A stretch of DNA of 9,155 nt from positions 1 to 9,155 of the forward strand of contig CAKQXZ010000084.1 in NCBI GenBank assembly GCA_934292955.1. Reading direction: 5' to 3'. Below, in pieces: positions 1 to 6,292 of this stretch. The notes below the pieces were generated by a model, which saw only the letters and a list, made by a program, of their open reading frames with translations, had not been told where the DNA came from and did not search any database. Origin of the DNA: an uncultured Clostridia bacterium (GTDB taxonomy: Bacteria; Bacillota_A; Clostridia; Christensenellales; Borkfalkiaceae). The position numbers and the translations under genes were made by a program. The stretch's first letter is position 1; each line of letters begins with the position of its first letter.

Positions 1-37
1 GCCATATATAAGCCGTTTTATAGAATCGTTGTCGGTT

Positions 38-1288
38 TTAGTGTTTCAGCATTTTGCAGACATAAAAGCCCGCACCGCCGCTGATATGCGGCAAAAATTG
101 AATTCCGTACTGAGTTTTTATTCCCTGTAGCGGGCTTTCAATCTCGCAAACGTCAAAGCCGTGCTTTTCAGGTGCAAACGCCTTTACAGTCAGATCGTTT
201 TCTTCATTGAAAACACTGCAGGTTGAATAAATTAGGTACCCGCCCGACTTAACGTATTTGGAACAGTTTTCCAAAATTGCAACTTGTGTTTCGTGAAGCG
301 AACAAATATCCGAATAATCGCGATTAAGTTTAATATCCGGATTTTCGTTTACAACGCCGAATCCGCTGCACGGGCAATCGCATAAAACACTGTCGGCTGT
401 GTCGTTGAATTCTTTATTAAAAACCATAGAGTCCGCAATTTTTACAGTTACGTTTTTAACTCCCATGCGGTTGCAGTAACCTTCTATAAGGTTTGCTCTG
501 TGTTCATGCAGATCGCAGGAGAATACTTTATTGAATTTATTCGAACATAGCACGCTTTTCCCGCCGGGGGCTGCGCAGCAATCGATAAGAATATCACCCT
601 TAGGCACAATATCGCATATTGCAACCGAGCCAATCGACTGAAATGTATATAAACCTTTATCGTAGTCTTCGTTTCTTCTGAAATTTTTTATGTCGAAAAG
701 ATTAAAAAAGGGCGTTTTTTCGAATTGCTTGTTTTGTTTTTTCAGATACTTTTCGCCGTCGACGTTATCGGCAAAACGAACGTAGTTATGCGCCGTATTG
801 TATTCCATTATCCTTTCAGCCGTCTCTTCTCCGTAATGATTTGCAAGAAGTTCGACTGCAAAACGCGGGTAAGAATATTTAATCGACAATTTATCCGTTT
901 TATTTTCGGGCAATTTAATATCATTTGCAAGAGAAATATATTTGCGCAATACGGCATTTGCAAAGCCTGCGTTTGCCCCCTTGCCCAATTTTTTTAATAA
1001 TTCAACCGAAGAATCGGTAACGGCGTACGGAGATTTATTAAGAAAGCGTATATTGTAAATCGCAATCTTAAGAATTATTCTTACTGCCGACTTAGGTCTC
1101 TTATCGCAAAGTTTGCCGAGAACGTATTCAAGGTAGATATCGTTTTCGACAACGCCGTAACATATTTTTATTACGGCAGAACGGTTTATCGGTTCGATTA
1201 TTTCGGAGTTAACTGCCTGTTTTATAAAAGCCTTCTGCCCGTAAACTTTCATCAGAATTCTGTACGAGTCGTAAAAAGTATTCAGCAT
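38..1288 (-). CDS. rsmB: 16S rRNA (cytosine-967-C5)-methyltransferase RsmB
   Basis: This enzyme uses S-adenosylmethionine to methylate C5 of a 16S rRNA cytosine (C967 in E. coli numbering). The 416-residue protein has an N-terminal helical NusB-like RNA-binding region (about residues 1-130), followed by the methyltransferase fold. Visible motifs are the SAM-binding motif I DCCAAPGGKS (from residue 236), motif IV DCPCSG with Cys307, and motif VI YSTCS with Cys357. In RsmB/RsmF-type enzymes the TC cysteine is the nucleophile and the PC cysteine aids product release; both are present. The NusB-like domain and the position next to fmt favour RsmB over RsmF. The ATG lies inside the end of fmt (7-base overlap), with GGGTGA six bases upstream, so translation is probably coupled. 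It ends in TAA; the 37 bases beyond it to the window edge show no recognisable gene start or terminator, although rlmN often follows in Clostridia. Confidence 0.95.
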   Translation of the reverse strand: MLNTFYDSYRILMKVYGQKAFIKQAVNSEIIEPINRSAVIKICYGVVENDIYLEYVLGKLCDKRPKSAVRIILKIAIYNIRFLNKSPYAVTDSSVELLKKLGKGANAGFANAVLRKYISLANDIKLPENKTDKLSIKYSYPRFAVELLANHYGEETAERIMEYNTAHNYVRFADNVDGEKYLKKQNKQFEKTPFFNLFDIKNFRRNEDYDKGLYTFQSIGSVAICDIVPKGDILIDCCAAPGGKSVLCSNKFNKVFSCDLHEHRANLIEGYCNRMGVKNVTVKIADSMVFNKEFNDTADSVLCDCPCSGFGVVNENPDIKLNRDYSDICSLHETQVAILENCSKYVKSGGYLIYSTCSVFNEENDLTVKAFAPEKHGFDVCEIESPLQGIKTQYGIQFLPHISGGAGFYVCKMLKH

Positions 1289-2235
1289 ACCCCGTCACCC
1301 AATATGATTCTTTCAGAAAGGTCGATGCGCTGACCTATAACAAATTCGGTGTCGTTCATTCTGCGTTTTCCTTCAATTTGAACGGAAACAAGCCTTAATG
1401 CGCCGTCTCCGCAGGCAACGACAAATCCGTTTTTACTGTCGGCAAAAAGTATCTCTCCGCATTTTTTTTCGTCTGTATTTACGTTATCGGCTTTAACCGC
1501 TTTATATACTTTTAAGGTCTTTCCCTTAAGAGCCGTATATGCGCAAGGCCACGGGTTCATGCCGCGCACAAAGTTAACAAGCGTTTCGCAGTTTTTCTTA
1601 AAATCGAGCATTCCGTCTGATTTTTTAAGCATTTTTACGTGTGACGCAAGTTCATGATTCTGCTTTGTATATGTTGCTGTGCCCGCTTCGATTTTATCAA
1701 GAGTTTCAACAAGTAAGTCTGCTCCGATTAAGGATAATCTTTCAAATAACTCGCCCGCCGTTTCATCTTCGCCGATGGGGGTTTTCTTAACGGCTATAAT
1801 ATCGCCGCAATCGATACCCGCTTCCGTCTGCATTATGGTAACGCCCGTTTCTTTATCGCCGTTGAGTATCGCCCACTGTATGGGTGCCGCTCCGCGGTAT
1901 TTCGGTAACAGCGATGCGTGAACGTTGATTATGCCATGCGGCGCGATATCGATTATTTCCTGAGACAGTATCTGACCGTATGCGCAAGTTACCATAATAT
2001 CGGGCGCCAGCGCTTTAAGATCTTCTATCCCCTGAGCTCTGATTTTATCGTATTGAAGAACTTTTATGCCGTGTTCGAGTGCAAATTGCTTTACGGGAGA
2101 AAAAGTCATTTTTTCCCCGCGCCCCGACGGCTTGTCGGGTTGAGTTACGACGGCAAGTAATTCGTGCTTGCTTTTATAAATTGCTTCGAGCGTTCCGACC
2201 GAAAAATCCGGAGTGCCTAAAAAAACAACTTTCAA
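1282..2235 (-). CDS. fmt: Methionyl-tRNA formyltransferase Fmt
   Basis: Fmt transfers a formyl group from 10-formyltetrahydrofolate to Met-tRNAfMet, producing the bacterial initiator tRNA. The 317-residue length matches the family (315 in E. coli). The N-terminal formyltransferase domain (about 1-180) begins MKVVFLGTPDFSV and carries NVHASLLPKYRGAAPIQWAI from residue 104. The catalytic triad equivalents are Asn104, His106 and Asp142 (in GIDCGD). The C-terminal beta-barrel tRNA-binding domain (about 205-300) includes VRGMNPWPCAYT. The start codon is TTG, not ATG: the family's first residues begin exactly there, AAGGAGTG lies 8 bases upstream, and the next in-frame Met is residue 43, inside the conserved domain. 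The TTG directly follows the TAA of def, and the ribosome binding site lies within def. The gene ends TGA and overlaps rsmB by 7 bases. Confidence 0.96.
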   Translation of the reverse strand: MKVVFLGTPDFSVGTLEAIYKSKHELLAVVTQPDKPSGRGEKMTFSPVKQFALEHGIKVLQYDKIRAQGIEDLKALAPDIMVTCAYGQILSQEIIDIAPHGIINVHASLLPKYRGAAPIQWAILNGDKETGVTIMQTEAGIDCGDIIAVKKTPIGEDETAGELFERLSLIGADLLVETLDKIEAGTATYTKQNHELASHVKMLKKSDGMLDFKKNCETLVNFVRGMNPWPCAYTALKGKTLKVYKAVKADNVNTDEKKCGEILFADSKNGFVVACGDGALRLVSVQIEGKRRMNDTEFVIGQRIDLSERIILGDGVC

Positions 2236-2691
2236 TTATATTTCACTCCTTAAATTATCTGCTTTATCTACGTACACGATTCCGTCGAGATGATCGTATT
2301 CATGGGAAATTGCGCGCGCAAAAAATCCGTCCGCTTTAATTTTGAATTGTTTGCCGTTTCTGTCGGTCGCGCGTATAACGACATGCTCCGGGCGTTTTAC
2401 GTCGCCCCACTTTCCTTTTACAGATAAGCAACCTTCGGGACCGTACTGTTCGCCCTTTGTCGAAATGATTTCGGGATTGATAAATTCAAAATACCCTTCT
2501 TCCACGTCGACGATAAAAACACGACGCAAAATCCCTACCTGCACCGCCGCAAGCCCTGCGCCCTGCGCTTTGGCAAGGGTGTCTTTCATGTCGTCGAGCA
2601 ACTGTATGATTTTTGGAGTAACGGATTCAACCGCAAAGCTTTTTTTTCTGAGCGTGGGATCGCCCAACTGAATAATATTTCTTATTGCCAT
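2236..2691 (-). CDS. def: Peptide deformylase Def
   Basis: Def is a metal-dependent hydrolase that removes the N-formyl group from nascent proteins, reversing the modification installed by the product of the next gene, fmt. The 151-residue protein shows all three family motifs: GAGLAAVQ (44-51), EGCLS (86-90, Cys88 a metal ligand) and HEYDH (130-134, His130 and His134 ligands, Glu131 catalytic). The length fits short clostridial deformylases. Two positions next to the motifs differ from the commonest family form: Ser129 precedes HExDH where Gln is usual, and Lys replaces the usual Pro in SVPG after EGCLS. Neither is a metal ligand. It starts 27 bases after priA's stop; GGTGA just upstream is a modest ribosome binding site. 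The stop TAA touches the TTG start of fmt. Confidence 0.96.
   Translation of the reverse strand: MAIRNIIQLGDPTLRKKSFAVESVTPKIIQLLDDMKDTLAKAQGAGLAAVQVGILRRVFIVDVEEGYFEFINPEIISTKGEQYGPEGCLSVKGKWGDVKRPEHVVIRATDRNGKQFKIKADGFFARAISHEYDHLDGIVYVDKADNLRSEI
2244..2251 (-). promoter_or_regulatory. Ribosome binding site deciding the TTG start of fmt
   Basis: On the minus strand AAGGAGTG lies inside the last codons of def, 8 bases before TTG. With the conserved Fmt N-terminus beginning at that codon, it fixes a non-ATG start and suggests that fmt is translated by ribosomes finishing def. Confidence 0.85.
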
Positions 2692-2717
2692 AAATTCACC
2701 GCTGATTCTGATATGTA

Positions 2718-4916
2718 TTAACTAAGGTTTGACGGATTTTCTTCGACTGTAACGAGCGCTTTATCGTTTTTATATTTAAGCGCGCCTTCGAATATTGCCG
2801 AACGCAGTTTGTCGTCGTTTTCTACAATCCGCATTAAAACCTGATATCTGTATTTGTTTTTAAGTCGTTTGATCGGAGATTTCATCTTGTTGAAAAATGA
2901 AAACGCCGCTTTATTTTTATCGTAAATGCCTTTCAGCTCGAAGAAAACGCTTTTAAGCGTTTCTATCGCGTCGTTTTCTTCGGTTGCTTCTATAAGAACT
3001 CGTATAATGCGCGCAAACGGCGGAAAACTCGTTGCTTTTCTTATTGCGATTTCGCGCTTAAAAAAGCCTTCATAATCGTAATTCATTGCAAGTCGAAGTA
3101 CAGGATTATTCGGTGAATAAGTCTGCAGAACAACTGTTCCTTTATCCAAAGCGCGCCCGCTTCTGCCCGCAACCTGAGTCAATAACTGAAATGTTCTTTC
3201 TCCGCTGCGATAATCGCTGAAATGCAGGCTCATATCCGCGTCGAGTATGCCTACAAGCGTTACATGCGGAAAGTCGTGACCTTTGGCTATCATTTGCGTT
3301 CCGACGAGAATATCCGCTTCGTGAGAAGCGAATGCCGAAAGTATTTTATAATGCCCTTCTTTATTTGACGTGGTGTCGTTATCCATTCTGATAATCGAAG
3401 CGGACGGAAAAAGTTGTTTTAACTCGCCGACGATTTTTTGTGTGCCCGTACCTATAAAAGACAAGTTATGCGAGCCGCATTCGGGGCAAGCGGTCAGCAT
3501 TTTGTAATTTGTGCCGCAATAATGACATTTAAGCATATTTCCGTCGCGGTGATAGTTAAGAGAAACGTCGCAGGTTGTACATGTCGCCACATAACCGCAT
3601 TCGCGACAAATAACCTGTTGTGAATAACCGCGCCTGTTAAGAAAGATTATAGCCTGATTTCCGTTTTTTAACGTTTTTTCCAGCTCGTCTTTAAGATAGG
3701 ACGAAAAGAATGTATTATTTCCTCGCCTGACTTCCTGCCGCATATCTGCGACGATTACTTCGGGAAGCGGTCTTTTATTTATACGTTCGGGCATTTTTAC
3801 AAGGTTGAAAATGCCTTCCTGCGCTTTCAGGTAACTGTCTACCGACGGGGTTGCGCTGCCGAGAACAAGTTTACAGTCGTTATATTCGGCTCTGAAATTC
3901 GCAATATCGAAAGTCGAGTATCTCGGCGAGCTTTCGCTGTCATAACTGCCGTCATGCTCTTCATCGATAATTATAACGCCTAAGTTGCTAAGCGGAGCGA
4001 ATATCGCGCTTCTTGCGCCTATGGCGATTTTAGCTTCGCCGGTGCGCAGTCTGCGCCATTCGTCAAATCTTTCGCCTGCGGATAGCCCGCTGTGCAGTAT
4101 GGCGCAAAGTTCATTGAACCGTCCGCGAAGTTGTTTCAGCATCTGCGGCGTAAGCGAAATTTCAGGCACAAGCATTATTGCCGTTTTACCGCTTTCTATC
4201 GCGCGTTTTATAAGATCCAGATAAACTTCGGTTTTTCCGCTGCCGGTAACTCCGTGAATAAGCGTTACGCGTTTATCTGTTTCGCAAACCGACTTTACTG
4301 CGGCAGTCTGAGCGGGAATAAGTTGCACCGATTTATCCGACGACAGCATTTCCGAATAAGGAATTCTGCAGACCGTTACGTTTTCACTCGAGATAAGATT
4401 TTTTTCAAGCAGCTGTTTAATTGCGCCGCTCCCGAATTCCGATCTTAACAACGCAGCGCGTATACGTCTTTCGGTATAAAGTTTTTCTATCGCCGCACGT
4501 TGACTTTTTGCTGATTTGCTTAGTTGTGCAAGTACGTCGTCTTTCGAAAGCTCTTCTTTTATAGAAATAAATTCTACTGTTTTTTCGGCGACTTTTCCTT
4601 TACGCATTTCGGAAGGTAAAAACAACCGCATTGCCAAGGCTTTGCTTACTTTATAACGATCCGAAATAAAAGATACAAGTCGCAAGCCTTCTTCGGTAAT
4701 AGCGGGAAAATCATCCGAAACGGCGATAATCGATTTAATTTTTTCTTTTGGTAAATCGCTGAATTCTTTTAACCCGATGACTATTCCGTCGATTTTTCTG
4801 TTGCCGAACGGAACGACGACTCTACTGCCCGCTTCAACGCAAAAATCACCCGTATCGTAGTCAAAAATACGATCGAGTTCCGAATTAGCTATATCGACGA
4901 TAACCTGAGCAATCAT
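2718..4916 (-). CDS. priA: Primosomal protein N' (replication restart helicase PriA)
   Basis: PriA is a 3'-5' superfamily 2 helicase that recognises stalled or repaired replication forks and starts primosome reassembly so that the replicative helicase can be reloaded. The 732 residues match the family length. In order: an N-terminal 3'-end-binding domain (about 1-100, containing VVVPFGNRKIDGIV), a winged-helix region, Walker A GVTGSGKT (222-229), Walker B DEEH (318-321), helicase motif GSATPS, and a zinc-binding insertion with eight cysteines at 437, 440, 446, 449, 464, 467, 477 and 480 (two zinc sites). After these come GTQMIAKGHDF and QVAGRSGR, the helicase motifs V and VI. All key residues look intact. 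The ATG at 4914-4916 has AAGGA 11 bases upstream, a slightly long spacing. It is the first gene of the priA-def-fmt-rsmB cluster and is separated from rpoZ by a terminator. Confidence 0.97.
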   Translation of the reverse strand: MIAQVIVDIANSELDRIFDYDTGDFCVEAGSRVVVPFGNRKIDGIVIGLKEFSDLPKEKIKSIIAVSDDFPAITEEGLRLVSFISDRYKVSKALAMRLFLPSEMRKGKVAEKTVEFISIKEELSKDDVLAQLSKSAKSQRAAIEKLYTERRIRAALLRSEFGSGAIKQLLEKNLISSENVTVCRIPYSEMLSSDKSVQLIPAQTAAVKSVCETDKRVTLIHGVTGSGKTEVYLDLIKRAIESGKTAIMLVPEISLTPQMLKQLRGRFNELCAILHSGLSAGERFDEWRRLRTGEAKIAIGARSAIFAPLSNLGVIIIDEEHDGSYDSESSPRYSTFDIANFRAEYNDCKLVLGSATPSVDSYLKAQEGIFNLVKMPERINKRPLPEVIVADMRQEVRRGNNTFFSSYLKDELEKTLKNGNQAIIFLNRRGYSQQVICRECGYVATCTTCDVSLNYHRDGNMLKCHYCGTNYKMLTACPECGSHNLSFIGTGTQKIVGELKQLFPSASIIRMDNDTTSNKEGHYKILSAFASHEADILVGTQMIAKGHDFPHVTLVGILDADMSLHFSDYRSGERTFQLLTQVAGRSGRALDKGTVVLQTYSPNNPVLRLAMNYDYEGFFKREIAIRKATSFPPFARIIRVLIEATEENDAIETLKSVFFELKGIYDKNKAAFSFFNKMKSPIKRLKNKYRYQVLMRIVENDDKLRSAIFEGALKYKNDKALVTVEENPSNLS

Positions 4917-5008
4917 AAGCAGTCCGTTCCTTAAATGGTTCCGTAAATAATTGTCGAAACAAAAATTACCGTTGCCTTGCAGTTAGCCTGAAACAATCGG
5001 CTTATAGT
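4917..5008 (-). other. Upstream region of priA
   Basis: This 92-base stretch lies between the terminator after rpoZ and the ATG of priA. A promoter for the priA-def-fmt-rsmB cluster is expected here because the upstream unit ends in a hairpin terminator, but I see no convincing -35/-10 pair. The only clear signal is AAGGA about 11 bases before the ATG. In many Clostridia coaBC (dfp) sits at this point; there is no coding sequence here and no recognisable remnant of one. Confidence 0.4.
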
Positions 5009-5033
5009 AAAAAATGCTCCAAAGAGCATTTTT
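5009..5033 (-). terminator. Intrinsic terminator after rpoZ
   Basis: Read on the minus strand, AAAAATGCTC, a TTTG loop, then GAGCATTTTTT form a 10-bp perfect stem with a run of six T at the 3' end. It begins 6 bases after the TGA stop of rpoZ, as expected for a Rho-independent terminator. Because both sides are A/T tracts it could also work in the other direction, but no gene reads into it from the plus side. Confidence 0.85.
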
Positions 5034-5039
5034 CGTCAA

Positions 5040-5243
5040 TCAGAATTTTGTGGGAATGATTTTCTTGTCGTAAATTTCTTTAGCGGCAATAGTGAGCGGT
5101 TTTTCGCCGCCGGGAACGTCGGTAAGTCCTTGGTTCTGCGCGTTATCGATTAACTGACGCGCGCGCTTGGACGCGACTACGCAAAGCGCGTATTTCGATC
5201 CCATCTTTTCTGCAAGTTCGTCAATAGGCGGTTCGTGAAGCAT
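5040..5243 (-). CDS. rpoZ: DNA-directed RNA polymerase omega subunit
   Basis: Omega is the small RNA polymerase subunit that folds around the C-terminal tail of beta' and helps assemble or stabilise the core enzyme. The 67-residue protein has the family's short conserved layout: PPIDEL (5-10) followed by the KMGSKYALCVVASKRARQLI block (14-33). A C-terminal KPLTIAAKEIYDKKI follows, which corresponds to the usual KP-AxxEIxxGKI element. The ATG is preceded by a near-perfect ribosome binding site, AAGGAGGA, seven bases upstream. It is the second gene of the yicC-rpoZ unit (30-base gap) and is followed at once by a terminator. In related genomes gmk usually lies between yicC and rpoZ; it is not here. 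Confidence 0.95.
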   Translation of the reverse strand: MLHEPPIDELAEKMGSKYALCVVASKRARQLIDNAQNQGLTDVPGGEKPLTIAAKEIYDKKIIPTKF

Positions 5244-5250
5244 TTATATG

Positions 5251-5258
5251 TCCTCCTT
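5251..5258 (-). promoter_or_regulatory. Ribosome binding site of rpoZ
   Basis: On the minus strand AAGGAGGA lies seven bases before the rpoZ ATG. It is the closest match to the 16S rRNA anti-Shine-Dalgarno sequence in the window and supports the chosen rpoZ start. It lies in the 30-base gap after yicC. Confidence 0.85.
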
Positions 5259-5273
5259 AAAAACTGAAGTAAT

Positions 5274-6155
5274 TTATTCGATATTTTGTATTTGTTCGCG
5301 GATTTTTTCTATCTCGCCTTTCAAGAGAAGAGCGTCGTTTGTGACTTCGATATCGTTCGCTTTCGAACATATCGTGTTTGCTTCCCTATTGAATTCCTGT
5401 ACAAGGAAATCAACTTTTCTTCCGGGGGTATCTAAAACCATAAGTTTGCGATACTGTGAAATATGAGATTTAAGTCGCGTAAGTTCTTCGTCGATACACG
5501 ATTTGTCAGCAAAAATAGCAACTTCCTGTAAAAGGCGCGATTCGTCTACCTGTGTTCCCGAAAGAATGTTTCTTACGCGTTCGTCTATGCGTTTACGGAA
5601 ATTTTCGGCAACCACAGGCGCACGAAGTTCGATTTTATTTACAAGTCTTTCAACTTCGTCGACGTGCGTAAGCAAATCTGTTTTGAGCTTATCGCCTTCG
5701 GTCTTACGCATTGCGTTCAGATTATCGAGTGCTTGAGTCAGAACGTTTTTTATCGCTTCGCCGAGAGCGTCTTCATCGTCTTCTCGGTCGTTTGAAAAAT
5801 CGATAACTTCGGGGCTTCTCATAATCTGTCCTACTGTAAAATCATTTTCTATTCCGAGATAGTCGGCGATTTTAACAGACGCGTCGTAGTACGCTTTTGC
5901 AAGCGGCAGATCGACGTTAACGTTTTTTTCGCAGTCACGCGTATCGGAAAAGGTAAAAAACAATTCCACTCTGCCGCGCGTAATTTTGCTTTGAACGGTT
6001 TTACGGATCATATCGTCGAAAGCAACGAATGATTTTGGATATTTTGGCAGAATATCTAAAAAACGATTGTTTACCGTTTTTACTTCGACAGATATTTCAT
6101 AACCGTTTTTATATTCGGCTCTTCCGAAACCGGTCATACTGAACATAGAACGCAT
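5274..6155 (-). CDS. yicC: YicC family endoribonuclease
   Basis: YicC proteins form a conserved bacterial family; E. coli YicC has been described as an endoribonuclease or RNA-decay factor acting on small RNAs, so a cytoplasmic RNA-processing role is likely. The 293-residue length fits. The protein opens with the family signature SMTGFGRAE, continues with VEVKTVNNRFLDI and the N-terminal YicC domain (to about residue 155), and ends with the C-terminal DUF1732 domain. That domain carries VDFLVQEFNREANTICSKAN and finishes KIREQIQNIE. Two starts are possible: the first ATG is only three bases after AGGGG, while an ATG four codons later (giving MFSMTGFG) is 12 bases from it. The family alignment allows either; the longer one is reported. 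It is the first gene of a unit with a strong promoter and is followed by rpoZ. Confidence 0.93.
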   Translation of the reverse strand: MRSMFSMTGFGRAEYKNGYEISVEVKTVNNRFLDILPKYPKSFVAFDDMIRKTVQSKITRGRVELFFTFSDTRDCEKNVNVDLPLAKAYYDASVKIADYLGIENDFTVGQIMRSPEVIDFSNDREDDEDALGEAIKNVLTQALDNLNAMRKTEGDKLKTDLLTHVDEVERLVNKIELRAPVVAENFRKRIDERVRNILSGTQVDESRLLQEVAIFADKSCIDEELTRLKSHISQYRKLMVLDTPGRKVDFLVQEFNREANTICSKANDIEVTNDALLLKGEIEKIREQIQNIE

Positions 6156-6180
6156 TCGCCCCTATTCTTTATTTAGAAAT

Positions 6181-6209
6181 AATATATCATTAAAGCAAAA
6201 AATAATCAA
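6181..6209 (-). promoter_or_regulatory. SigA-type promoter of yicC-rpoZ
   Basis: On the minus strand TTGATT (6209-6204), a 17-base spacer and TATATT (6186-6181) match the vegetative consensus at 4 of 6 and 5 of 6 positions. A TG one base before the -10 makes it an extended -10 promoter. The predicted start, near 6174, would leave a leader of about 20 bases before yicC, just long enough for its ribosome binding site. Confidence 0.75.
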
Positions 6210-6292
6210 GTAAATTTTACCAATTCGCTTAAAACGTCGCCGATAAGCCGATAAATTTGCGCAAAACGATGACCGATTTGCCGAAATACGCC
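6210..6292. other. Gap between the FAD dehydrogenase gene and the yicC promoter
   Basis: These 83 bases follow the TAA of the flavoprotein gene. I see no convincing intrinsic terminator for it. The stretch holds a direct tandem repeat of GCCGATAA (6239-6254) and the 10-base perfect palindrome TTTGCGCAAA (6256-6265). Both are short enough to be chance. Read-through from the flavoprotein gene into yicC cannot be excluded, although yicC has its own promoter. Confidence 0.4.

Noticed and set aside
1..37. Start of a following gene such as rlmN on the minus strand
   Set aside because: An ATG exists at 3-5 but has no ribosome binding site, and only five bases of it are in the window; nothing can be identified.
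4092..4448. Plus-strand open frames opposite priA
   Set aside because: They are antisense to the conserved PriA helicase domain and have no family motif or start signal of their own.
4917..5008. A promoter for priA, for example TTCGAC/TTTAAG on the minus strand
   Set aside because: Only two or three consensus matches per hexamer; a promoter is expected here, but no pair can be supported from sequence.
6210..6292. Terminator after the FAD dehydrogenase gene
   Set aside because: The best pairing, GCAAA with TTTGC, is five base pairs with an 11-base loop and no T run after it, so it is not a credible intrinsic terminator.
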